Translations under genes and position numbers: made by a program
The notes under the pieces: generated by a model
What the model saw: the letters and a program-made list of their open reading frames with translations, nothing else
Databases searched by the model: none
Told to the model about the DNA's origin: nothing
Shown here: positions 6,525-13,060 of the stretch, piece by piece
Layout: every line of letters begins with the position of its first letter
How positions within the stretch are numbered: position 1 is the first letter of the stretch
From: Alphaproteobacteria bacterium
GTDB taxonomy: Bacteria; Pseudomonadota; Alphaproteobacteria; SMXP01
Direction: 5' to 3'
NCBI GenBank assembly: GCA_004356335.1
Contig: SMXP01000038.1
Coordinates: 1 to 14,883 of the forward strand
Length of the DNA stretch: 14,883 nt

Positions 6525-6824
6525 ATGATTAAGTCGGAACTTGTGGGAAATATTGCACATGCCAATCCCCATCTCTACCAGCGGGATGTGGAACGTATCG
6601 TCAACACAATCTTTGACGAAATTGCCGCCGCATTGGCCCGTGGTGACCGTGTCGAATTGCGCGGATTCGGCGCTTTTTCGGTCAAAAGTCGGCCTTCGCG
6701 TATGGGCCGAAATCCGCGCACGGGGGCACCTGTCCACGTAGAGGCCAAGTCGGTCCCGTTTTTTAAGTCGGGCAAGCAAATGCGCGAACGGCTGAATGGA
6801 GGAGACAAGCCGAAAAGCCGTTAA
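6525..6824 (+). CDS. ihfB: Integration host factor subunit beta
   Basis: A 99-residue DNA-bending protein that pairs with IhfA and introduces sharp bends at specific sites for promoters, recombination and chromosome structure. It has the HU/IHF fold: an N-terminal helical dimerisation region (IKSELVGNIAHANPHL), RVELRGFGAFSVKSRP at 42-57, then the beta-arm GRNPRTG at 61-67, whose proline intercalates into DNA. YQRDVERIVNTIFDEI is typical of the beta subunit rather than HU. The ATG at 6525 has GGGTAGGT close upstream. The lapA-like gene starts 15 nt after its stop, suggesting one transcript. Confidence 0.95.
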   Translation: MIKSELVGNIAHANPHLYQRDVERIVNTIFDEIAAALARGDRVELRGFGAFSVKSRPSRMGRNPRTGAPVHVEAKSVPFFKSGKQMRERLNGGDKPKSR

Positions 6825-6839
6825 TATGGGGTATTTCCG

Positions 6840-7184
6840 TTGAAGCGATTACGCACATGGTTTGTCACCCTGCCGGTGATCGCTGTGGTTAGCTTGCTCG
6901 CAATTGCAAACCGCCAAGTCGTAACATTTAGTTTCGACCCGTTTTCTTCGAGCTCTCCATTCTTGGCCATCGAGGCGCCATTCTTTATATTCATTCTAAT
7001 TTCCGTTTTCTTGGGCATAGTGATCGGTGGCGGCAGCGCTTGGTTTGCCGGCGGTCAATTAAGGGCCAAGACCCGCCGACTGAAACGCGAAACACGGACA
7101 TTGAAAAAAGCACTTGAGTCATCGCACAGCCAAACCGGTACCCCAGCGCGCTCGGAAGCACGAAGGCTCGCGGCGCCCAATTAG
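6840..7184 (+). CDS. LapA-domain (DUF1049) inner-membrane protein
   Basis: A 114-residue protein with two predicted membrane segments: about 6-24 (WFVTLPVIAVVSLLAIANR) and 46-70 (PFFIFILISVFLGIVIGGGSAWFAG). A short periplasmic loop containing FSFDPFSS lies between them. After these comes a basic, probably helical cytoplasmic tail (LRAKTRRLKRETRTLKKAL). This is the architecture of LapA/YciS proteins, which in E. coli take part with LapB in control of LPS synthesis. Whether that role applies here is inference. The start is TTG at 6840, with GGGG about 10 nt upstream; no in-frame ATG or GTG fits. It follows ihfB closely, an arrangement common in Proteobacteria. Confidence 0.85.
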   Translation: MKRLRTWFVTLPVIAVVSLLAIANRQVVTFSFDPFSSSSPFLAIEAPFFIFILISVFLGIVIGGGSAWFAGGQLRAKTRRLKRETRTLKKALESSHSQTGTPARSEARRLAAPN

Positions 7185-7207
7185 CAAAATTGCGCCGCCG
7201 CGGCCAT

Positions 7208-7261
7208 TAGAGCGCATTTTCTTAACGCGAACCGGTGTCCACTTCGCTCGAAAATGCTCTA
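7208..7261. repeat. Palindromic intergenic repeat, copy R6
   Basis: The arms TAGAGC(GC)ATTTTC and GAAAATGCTCTA pair across the element with only a 2-nt bulge. The interior reads GCGAACCGGTGTCCACTTCGC, the same core as other copies in a different sequence version. It lies 23 nt after the lapA-like stop and 14 nt before the trpF ATG, so it would fold in the intercistronic mRNA. No T-run follows. I recall very similar sequences from Hyphomicrobiales genomes. Confidence 0.8.
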
Positions 7262-7275
7262 ACAGAGACGCCGCC

Positions 7276-7923
7276 ATGACCATACGTGTAAAAATATGTG
7301 GAATTAAGACTCGGCAAGCGATGTCGGCAGCCGTTGACGGGAGCGCCGACTATATAGGCATGGTGTTTTACGCCCCGTCACCGCGTTACGTCTCGCCGGT
7401 CGAGGCCGGCGCTTTGGCTCGAGATGTGCCGGTATCGGCCAAAAAAGTGGCCGTGACCGTCGACGCCGATGACGACCTGCTTGAGGAGATTGTCGCCCAT
7501 GCCGTGCCCGATCTCTTTCAACTTCACGGATCCGAATCACCAGATCGGATCGCACATATAAAGCAGCGGTTCAAATTACCCGTCATGAAGGCCGTCTCCA
7601 TCTCGACGCCCGATGACATTTTAACAGCCCATCAATTCGAGACCAGCGCCGACCTCATTTTATTTGACGCTAAACCGCCAAAGGACATGCCGGACGCCCT
7701 ACCCGGCGGCAACGGTCTTGCATTCGACTGGGGTTTAATTGCAGCGGTTCGGTGGAAGGTTCCCTGGTTGCTTTCCGGGGGTCTCACGGCCGACAATGTC
7801 AATGAAGCCATAAACACATCCGGTACCACGGCGGTTGACGTGTCATCGGGCGTGGAACGGGAGCCGGGTAACAAAGATCCGGACTTGATCCGACTCTTTC
7901 TTAATGCCGCAAAACAAAAGTGA
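7276..7923 (+). CDS. trpF: Phosphoribosylanthranilate isomerase
   Basis: Converts N-(5-phosphoribosyl)anthranilate to the carboxyphenylamino-deoxyribulose phosphate in tryptophan synthesis. A 215-residue TIM barrel. Cys8 in VKICGIK is the catalytic base and Asp131 in LILFDAKPP the catalytic acid. GMVFYAPSPRYV, FQLHGSE (81-87), LLSGGL and VDVSSGVE (187-194) form the phosphate and substrate site. The ATG at 7276 is preferred because family alignment begins at IRVKICGI; upstream in-frame sequence is repeat R6. The ribosome site (GAGACG) is weak. It heads the trpFBA group; no trpC, trpD or trpE lies in the window. Confidence 0.95.
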   Translation: MTIRVKICGIKTRQAMSAAVDGSADYIGMVFYAPSPRYVSPVEAGALARDVPVSAKKVAVTVDADDDLLEEIVAHAVPDLFQLHGSESPDRIAHIKQRFKLPVMKAVSISTPDDILTAHQFETSADLILFDAKPPKDMPDALPGGNGLAFDWGLIAAVRWKVPWLLSGGLTADNVNEAINTSGTTAVDVSSGVEREPGNKDPDLIRLFLNAAKQK

Positions 7924-7970
7924 AGCGGTGCCTTTTGTCGGGGTCCTAATATAACGCCCTTAGGAACACA

Positions 7971-9182
7971 ATGACTGACCTCAATACTTTCACTCAAGGC
8001 CCGGATGAACACGGTCACTTTGGTCTCTATGGCGGCCGTTTTGTCGCCGAAACTCTCATGCCGCTCATTCTCGAATTGGACAAAAACTACCAAGCAGCTA
8101 AGACCGATCCGGCATTTGCGGCCGAACTGGACGACTATCTCAAACACTATGTCGGTCGCCCGAGCCCGCTCTATCTGGCGGAGCGTCTAACCGAGCATTT
8201 GGGCGGGGCCAAAATTTACTTAAAACGAGACGAGCTCAATCATACCGGCGCTCATAAAATCAATAATTGTATTGGCCAAATATTGCTGGCAAAGCGCATG
8301 GGCAAGACCCGTATCATCGCCGAAACCGGGGCCGGGCAACATGGTGTCGCCACCGCAACAGTAGCGGCGCGCTTTGACTTTCCCTGTGTCATCTATATGG
8401 GCGAGGTCGATATCGAACGGCAAAAGCCCAACGTCTTTCGCATGAAGCTTCTGGGCGCGCAGGTTCGGCCCGTGACATCGGGCACACGCACGTTAAAGGA
8501 CGCCATGAACGAAGCTTTGCGCGATTGGGTGACCAATGTGGCAGACACTTTCTACATTATCGGCACGGTGGCAGGACCCCATCCCTACCCGGCGATGGTA
8601 AGAGATTTCCAATCGGTCATCGGCCGAGAAACAAACCAACAGATGTTGGATCGCGAGGGCCGATTACCCGATACCCTGATTGCCTGTATCGGCGGCGGGT
8701 CAAACGCTATCGGTCTGTTTTACCCGTTTCTGAACCACGACAGCGTGATCCTTGTTGGCGTCGAAGCGGCCGGCAAGGGGTTGGACACCGATCAACATGC
8801 CGCGTCGCTTGCCAGAGGAAGCGCCGGAGTGCTGCATGGCAACCGAACTTATTTGCTGCAAGACGAGGACGGACAAATTGCCGATGCCCATTCCATTTCG
8901 GCCGGGCTGGATTATCCGGGGATCGGGCCGGAACATGCATGGCTCAAGGATTCGGGCCGCGTGGAATATGTTGCGGCAACCGACGATGAAGCGCTGGAGG
9001 CGTTTCAACTTTGCTGCCGGCTTGAAGGCATAATCCCCGCGCTCGAACCCAGCCATGCTCTGGCCGAGGTCATCAAGCGTGCGCCTCACCTTCCTAAAGA
9101 CCATATCATCGTAATGAATATGTGCGGACGGGGCGACAAGGATATTTTCACCGTGGCCGATGTGTTAGGGGTCACTTTATGA
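7971..9182 (+). CDS. trpB: Tryptophan synthase beta chain
   Basis: Joins indole and L-serine to make L-tryptophan using pyridoxal phosphate, in an alpha2-beta2 complex with TrpA. The 403-residue protein has FGLYGGRFVAETLM near the N-terminus, Lys96 in HTGAHKINN as the PLP Schiff-base residue, the AETGAGQHGVATA loop that binds the serine carboxylate, GPHPYP, the phosphate-binding CIGGGSNAIG, and DYPGIGPEHAWL. The length and N-terminus are standard. The ATG at 7971 has TTAGGA upstream. Its TGA overlaps the trpA ATG, so the two subunits are probably made in coupled fashion. Confidence 0.98.
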   Translation: MTDLNTFTQGPDEHGHFGLYGGRFVAETLMPLILELDKNYQAAKTDPAFAAELDDYLKHYVGRPSPLYLAERLTEHLGGAKIYLKRDELNHTGAHKINNCIGQILLAKRMGKTRIIAETGAGQHGVATATVAARFDFPCVIYMGEVDIERQKPNVFRMKLLGAQVRPVTSGTRTLKDAMNEALRDWVTNVADTFYIIGTVAGPHPYPAMVRDFQSVIGRETNQQMLDREGRLPDTLIACIGGGSNAIGLFYPFLNHDSVILVGVEAAGKGLDTDQHAASLARGSAGVLHGNRTYLLQDEDGQIADAHSISAGLDYPGIGPEHAWLKDSGRVEYVAATDDEALEAFQLCCRLEGIIPALEPSHALAEVIKRAPHLPKDHIIVMNMCGRGDKDIFTVADVLGVTL

Positions 9183-10030
9183 TGGCAAGGGCAATGGCTC
9201 GAATCGATCGGCGTTTTGCCGAATTGAGCGCTCAAAACAAAGCGGCCCTGGTGACCTTCGTCACAGCCGGTGATCCCTCGTTTGACGTGTCTCTGGAGAT
9301 CGTAAAGGGATTGCCCAAGGCGGGCGCCGATCTTATTGAGCTGGGCATGCCGTTCAGCGACCCCATGGCAGATGGCCCGTCCATCCAAGCATCAAGCCAA
9401 CGCGCCCTCAAAGCGGGCGCGTCAATGATAAAAACCCTGGACCTGGTAACTTCGTTCCGCAAGCAAGACCAAGAAACGCCCATTGTGTGCATGGGCTATT
9501 ACAATCCGATCTATGTCTACGGTGTTGAAAACTTTCTTGCCGATGCCCTTGCCGCCGGCATTGACGGTTTGATTATCGTCGATCTTCCTCCCGAAGAAGA
9601 CGATGAGCTTTGTTTGCCGGCTCTCGCCGCGGGTTTGAATTTCGTGCGCTTGGCCACGCCGACCACCGACGATCAGCGTCTACCGGCCGTCCTTAACAAT
9701 GCCAGCGGCTTCGTCTATTACGTGTCCATTACAGGCATTACGGGAACGCAAGAAGCCGATGCTCAGGCCATTGCGCCCGAAATAGCACGTATCAAGCACC
9801 ATACGGACCTTCCCGTCTGCGTCGGATTCGGCATTAAAACCGCAGATCACGCGGCGGCGGTGGCACGCATTTCCGATGGAGTCGTTGTCGGATCGGCTAT
9901 CGTTGACCAAATAGCGCAGAACTTGGATGATGAAGGGCGGCCAAAGCCTAATGTAGCGCCGGCAGTCTTCCGTTTTGTGCAACATTTGGCTACAGGTGTC
10001 TTACGCGGCCGGTCCAAGGCCGCTGAATAA
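9179..10030 (+). CDS. trpA: Tryptophan synthase alpha chain
   Basis: Cleaves indole-3-glycerol phosphate to glyceraldehyde-3-phosphate and indole, which is channelled to TrpB. The 283-residue TIM barrel contains FVTAGDP (27-33) and ELGMPFSDPMADGPSIQ. Glu54 and Asp65 correspond to catalytic E49 and D60 of the Salmonella/E. coli enzyme, with identical spacing. MGYYNP, VDLPPEE, YYVSITGITG and VGFGIKTADHA follow. The ATG at 9179 overlaps the trpB stop and has AGGGG 7 nt upstream. ATGs at 9182 and 9194 are alternatives, and family N-termini often start near the last of these. Confidence 0.96.
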   Translation: MMARAMARIDRRFAELSAQNKAALVTFVTAGDPSFDVSLEIVKGLPKAGADLIELGMPFSDPMADGPSIQASSQRALKAGASMIKTLDLVTSFRKQDQETPIVCMGYYNPIYVYGVENFLADALAAGIDGLIIVDLPPEEDDELCLPALAAGLNFVRLATPTTDDQRLPAVLNNASGFVYYVSITGITGTQEADAQAIAPEIARIKHHTDLPVCVGFGIKTADHAAAVARISDGVVVGSAIVDQIAQNLDDEGRPKPNVAPAVFRFVQHLATGVLRGRSKAAE

Positions 10031-10088
10031 GGATGCAATTCATGAATCTACCGGGCAATCGAGCGTCGCACAGGCAAGGAATTCACAT

Positions 10089-11123
10089 ATGAACTGGCTG
10101 ACGAGTTTTGCTCGGCCCAAACTTAAGGCGTTGTTCATCAAACGAGATACGCCGGAGAATCTTTGGTTTAAGTGTAAGAATTGCGGAGAAATGATCTTTC
10201 ATCGGGACATGCTCACCGAGCAACACGTATGCCCCAGCTGTAGCTTCCACATGAAAATCGGGCCTAAGGAGAGATTTGACAATCTTTTCGACGACAGCGA
10301 CTACGATCTCATCGAATCGCCTAAAGTGCCTGCCGATCCGCTGAAGTTTAAAGACCAAAAAAAATATTCGGACCGAATCAAAGAAGCGCGCAACAAAACG
10401 GGTCAAGAGGACGCCATCGTTATCGCGATCGGTACGCTTGATGGCCTGCCCGTGGTGGTCACCGTTCAGAACTTCCAGTTCATGGGTGGCTCCTTAGGAA
10501 TGGCCGCCGGCGAAGCCATCATTAAATCCGTGGAAATTGCCGTGCAAAAAAACGCGCCTCTCATACTGGTCACGGCAGCCGGGGGTGCGCGCATGCAGGA
10601 GGGCATTATGTCGCTCATGCAAATGCCGCGCACAACGATCGCCGTTCAATTGCTCAGAGAGGCGGGCCTGCCCTATATTGTGGTGTTGACCGACCCGACG
10701 ACAGGCGGCGTTACCGCGTCCTATGCCATGTTGGGCGACGTACAGATTGCCGAACCGGGCGCGCTCATTGGCTTTGCCGGCCCCAGGGTTATCGAACAAA
10801 CCATTCGCGAACAATTACCCGACGGTTTTCAAAGGGCGGAATTTCTTTTCGAACACGGCATGATCGATTTGGTGGTGCACCGTCACGACATGCGAAAAAC
10901 GTTATCGCGCATCATCCATCTTCTGATGAACAAAAAACCGATCTCGCCGGAGGAATTGGCAAAGCTTAGAAAAGCCAAGGCCCAAGAGAAAACCAATGGC
11001 GAGACTTTGGCCCTGCAAGGCCCCATGGAGGAGAAACAGGCGTCTTTAGAGGGCGACGATTCCATCAAAATTGACATCGAGGATGTGACCCGGCTCAGCA
11101 AGCTTGCCGGCCACACCCCCTAA
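10089..11123 (+). CDS. accD: Acetyl-CoA carboxylase carboxyltransferase subunit beta
   Basis: Forms with AccA the carboxyltransferase that moves CO2 from carboxybiotin to acetyl-CoA, giving malonyl-CoA for fatty-acid synthesis. The 344-residue protein has a four-cysteine zinc ribbon (Cys29, Cys32, Cys48, Cys51: CKNC...CPSC) and then the crotonase-like core: FMGGSLGMAAGEAI (131-144), TAAGGARMQEG (162-172), TDPTTGGVTASYAMLGD, and GFAGPRVIEQT. The C-terminal 60 residues are a polar extension of the kind seen in alphaproteobacterial AccD. The ATG at 10089 has CAAGGAATTC just upstream; it lies 58 nt after trpA. trpFBA-accD-folC is a recurrent order in Alphaproteobacteria. Confidence 0.97.
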   Translation: MNWLTSFARPKLKALFIKRDTPENLWFKCKNCGEMIFHRDMLTEQHVCPSCSFHMKIGPKERFDNLFDDSDYDLIESPKVPADPLKFKDQKKYSDRIKEARNKTGQEDAIVIAIGTLDGLPVVVTVQNFQFMGGSLGMAAGEAIIKSVEIAVQKNAPLILVTAAGGARMQEGIMSLMQMPRTTIAVQLLREAGLPYIVVLTDPTTGGVTASYAMLGDVQIAEPGALIGFAGPRVIEQTIREQLPDGFQRAEFLFEHGMIDLVVHRHDMRKTLSRIIHLLMNKKPISPEELAKLRKAKAQEKTNGETLALQGPMEEKQASLEGDDSIKIDIEDVTRLSKLAGHTP

Positions 11124-11139
11124 TTCTTAGAAATCCCCG

Positions 11140-12483
11140 TTGACCCTGTCTTCATCCAATCTGCTCGACCGCTTAACGCGATTACATCCGAAAAAAATCG
11201 ATCTCGGCTTGGACCGCGTGAACCTGCTGTTAGGGCGCTTGGGCCATCCGGAATCCGATTTGCCGCCTGTCATTCACGTGGCGGGAACCAACGGTAAGGG
11301 CTCCGTCATTGCCTTTCTTCGCGCCATGCTGAGCGCTGCGGGTTATCGCGTCCATACCTACACGTCACCCCATCTCATACGGTTCAATGAACGGATCACA
11401 TTGGGCTCTGCGAATGACCTTTCGGGTCGTCCGATCAGCGATAGCTTGCTCGAACAGATTTTGAATGATTGCGAAGCGGCCAACCATAGCGACCCCATCA
11501 CATTTTTTGAGATCACAACGGCCGCCGCCTTTACGGCGTTTTCCCGAACCCCGGCCGACGTGTTGCTGCTCGAAGTTGGACTGGGCGGACAATTTGACGC
11601 CACCAACGTGATCGAAAAACCGGCAATAAGCGTGATCACACCCGTAAGCCTAGACCATCAAGAATTTCTCGGTACGGAGACACGCCAGATCGCACGTGAG
11701 AAAGCCGGAATCTTAAAACTTGGCGTGCCGGGTATTATCGGTCCGCAAACAGATGATGTGCGCGACGAGATTGAACGTTATGCCATCCATTCCGGCGTCA
11801 CGCTGTTCATTTATGGCCAAGACTATCGCGGCTTTGAAGAACGAAATCGCTTTATCTACGAAGATGACAAAGGACTTATCGATCTGCCCCTGCCGCGTCT
11901 TGCCGGCCGGCATCAGCTCGACAATGCGGCCATTGCGATTGCCTGCTTCCGCAAGTTCCACGGTGAAAAAGCATCACGAGCGGCTATGGAGCAAGGCCTG
12001 AAATCGGCAGATTGGCCCGCGCGGCTTCAAAGGTTACCGGGCGAAAAAGTCGGCGGCACGGCGTGGCAGGAAAACCCGCCGGAAATATGGTTGGATGGCG
12101 GTCATAACCCGCACGCGGGTTATGCGCTGGCACAAACAATGGCCGACTTGGAGGACCGCGTTCGCCGGCCGCTTTATCTGGTTATCGGCATGATGAACAA
12201 CAAAGACGTGGAGGGATTTTTGAGTTGTTTCACGACTTTGGCCACCAAGATTATCGCCGTACCGATTCCGGAACAAAAAAACGCCATGGCGCCGGACGAC
12301 ATTTGCGCGGCCGCTTGCAATGTGGGGATTAACAGCGAACAGGCGAAGGATGTGTCTGCCGCCTTGAAGCAAATATCGCTTTCCGGCCCGTCGCCAAATC
12401 GGCATGACGGCTCACCTCGCATATTGATTTGCGGCTCGCTTTATCTTGCCGGCCATGTATTGGAAGGCTCAAGCGAGCTCTGA
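11140..12483 (+). CDS. folC: Bifunctional folylpolyglutamate synthase/dihydrofolate synthase
   Basis: Adds glutamate to dihydropteroate and to folates. The 447-residue Mur-ligase-type enzyme has P-loop GTNGKGS at 49-55, the SPHLIRFNERI segment, LLEVGLGGQFDATNV, a LDHQEFLG motif, LAGRHQLDNAA, and the C-terminal domain opening with WLDGGHNPHAG. The start appears to be TTG at 11140, 16 nt after accD. No ATG fits, and family alignment (LLDRLTRLHPKKIDLGLDRV) places the N-terminus here, though the Shine-Dalgarno is poor. The last codons and the TGA stop lie at the edge of repeat R7. Confidence 0.95.
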   Translation: MTLSSSNLLDRLTRLHPKKIDLGLDRVNLLLGRLGHPESDLPPVIHVAGTNGKGSVIAFLRAMLSAAGYRVHTYTSPHLIRFNERITLGSANDLSGRPISDSLLEQILNDCEAANHSDPITFFEITTAAAFTAFSRTPADVLLLEVGLGGQFDATNVIEKPAISVITPVSLDHQEFLGTETRQIAREKAGILKLGVPGIIGPQTDDVRDEIERYAIHSGVTLFIYGQDYRGFEERNRFIYEDDKGLIDLPLPRLAGRHQLDNAAIAIACFRKFHGEKASRAAMEQGLKSADWPARLQRLPGEKVGGTAWQENPPEIWLDGGHNPHAGYALAQTMADLEDRVRRPLYLVIGMMNNKDVEGFLSCFTTLATKIIAVPIPEQKNAMAPDDICAAACNVGINSEQAKDVSAALKQISLSGPSPNRHDGSPRILICGSLYLAGHVLEGSSEL

Positions 12484-12539
12484 GTCTTTGTTTGGTCGCC
12501 CATTCGGACGGAAAACCGGTACCCACTTTTCCTGAATGG
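12477..12539. repeat. Palindromic intergenic repeat, copy R7 (tandem unit 1)
   Basis: First of two head-to-tail units with a 63-bp period; the first 30 bases (12477-12506) are identical to 12540-12569. The outer arms GCCCATTC and GAATGGGC and inner arms GGAAAA and TTTTCC pair fully. The unit overlaps the end of folC and provides its TGA stop. It is nearly the reverse complement of R4. Confidence 0.88.
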
Positions 12540-12608
12540 GCTCTGAGTCTTTGTTTGGTCGCCCATTCGAACCCAAAAACCGCGTACACTTTTTGTGAAT
12601 GCGCTCTA
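12540..12608. repeat. Palindromic intergenic repeat, copy R8 (tandem unit 2)
   Basis: The left half matches R7 exactly for 30 bases, while the right 44 bases (12565-12608) match R1 exactly. It therefore looks like a hybrid of two sequence versions. Its arms GCCCATTC and GAATGCGC have one mismatch. Its terminal CTA, read on the minus strand, is the TAG stop codon of trxA. Confidence 0.88.
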
Positions 12609-12941
12609 AACGTCCACTGTGTCCGTTGTCGATTCAATCCATTCGACAATCTTACTTTTGGGCAAAGCCCCAACCTTAGTCGATGCCACTTCACCGCCGC
12701 TAAACAACATGAGGGTCGGAATGCCCCGGACACCATATTTGTTCGGCGTATTCGGATTTTCGTCGATATTCAATTTGGCAATGGTAATTTTACCGTTCAT
12801 TTCCTCGGAAATTTCTTCCAGGGCCGGTCCGATCTGTTTGCACGGGCCACACCATTCGGCCCAAAAATCTACCAATACGGGCCCTGAAGCCTGCAATACA
12901 TCGGTTTCAAACGATTGATCCGTAATCTTTTTCGACGCCAT
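12606..12941 (-). CDS. trxA: Thioredoxin
   Basis: A 111-residue cytoplasmic disulfide reductase, kept reduced by thioredoxin reductase. The active site WCGPC (Cys31, Cys34) follows FWAEW. The conserved cis-proline is Pro75 in RGIPTL, and VDFWAEW and LNIDENPNTPNKYGV are typical. The ATG at 12941 has GGAAAGG about 11 nt upstream and gives the standard N-terminus. It lies 119 nt downstream of addA on the same strand, a common alphaproteobacterial pairing, and converges on folC. Its stop codon is formed by the end of repeat R8. Confidence 0.97.
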   Translation of the reverse strand: MASKKITDQSFETDVLQASGPVLVDFWAEWCGPCKQIGPALEEISEEMNGKITIAKLNIDENPNTPNKYGVRGIPTLMLFSGGEVASTKVGALPKSKIVEWIESTTDTVDV

Positions 12942-13060
12942 AGTTACGTTGCCTTTCCATTCTCGGTAGATTTGGGCGGTCGAGCAAAACCTGCTCTGTC
13001 ACACGACAATTTAGGCACGGCCTCAACAAGCGTCAAGGCATCGACTGCCGCACCCATTGA

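Noticed and set aside
7924..7970. Tryptophan attenuator or leader peptide before trpB or trpF
   Set aside because: No short reading frame with clustered Trp codons and no alternative hairpins with a T-run were found before either gene.
12477..12608. Repeat-spacer look suggestive of a CRISPR array
   Set aside because: There are only two units with a 63-bp period, the units are palindromic over their length with no unique spacers, and no cas genes are near.
12982..12996. GAGCA/TGCTC hairpin between addA and trxA as a terminator or trxA operator
   Set aside because: It is a 5-bp stem without a T-run; chance occurrence is likely.
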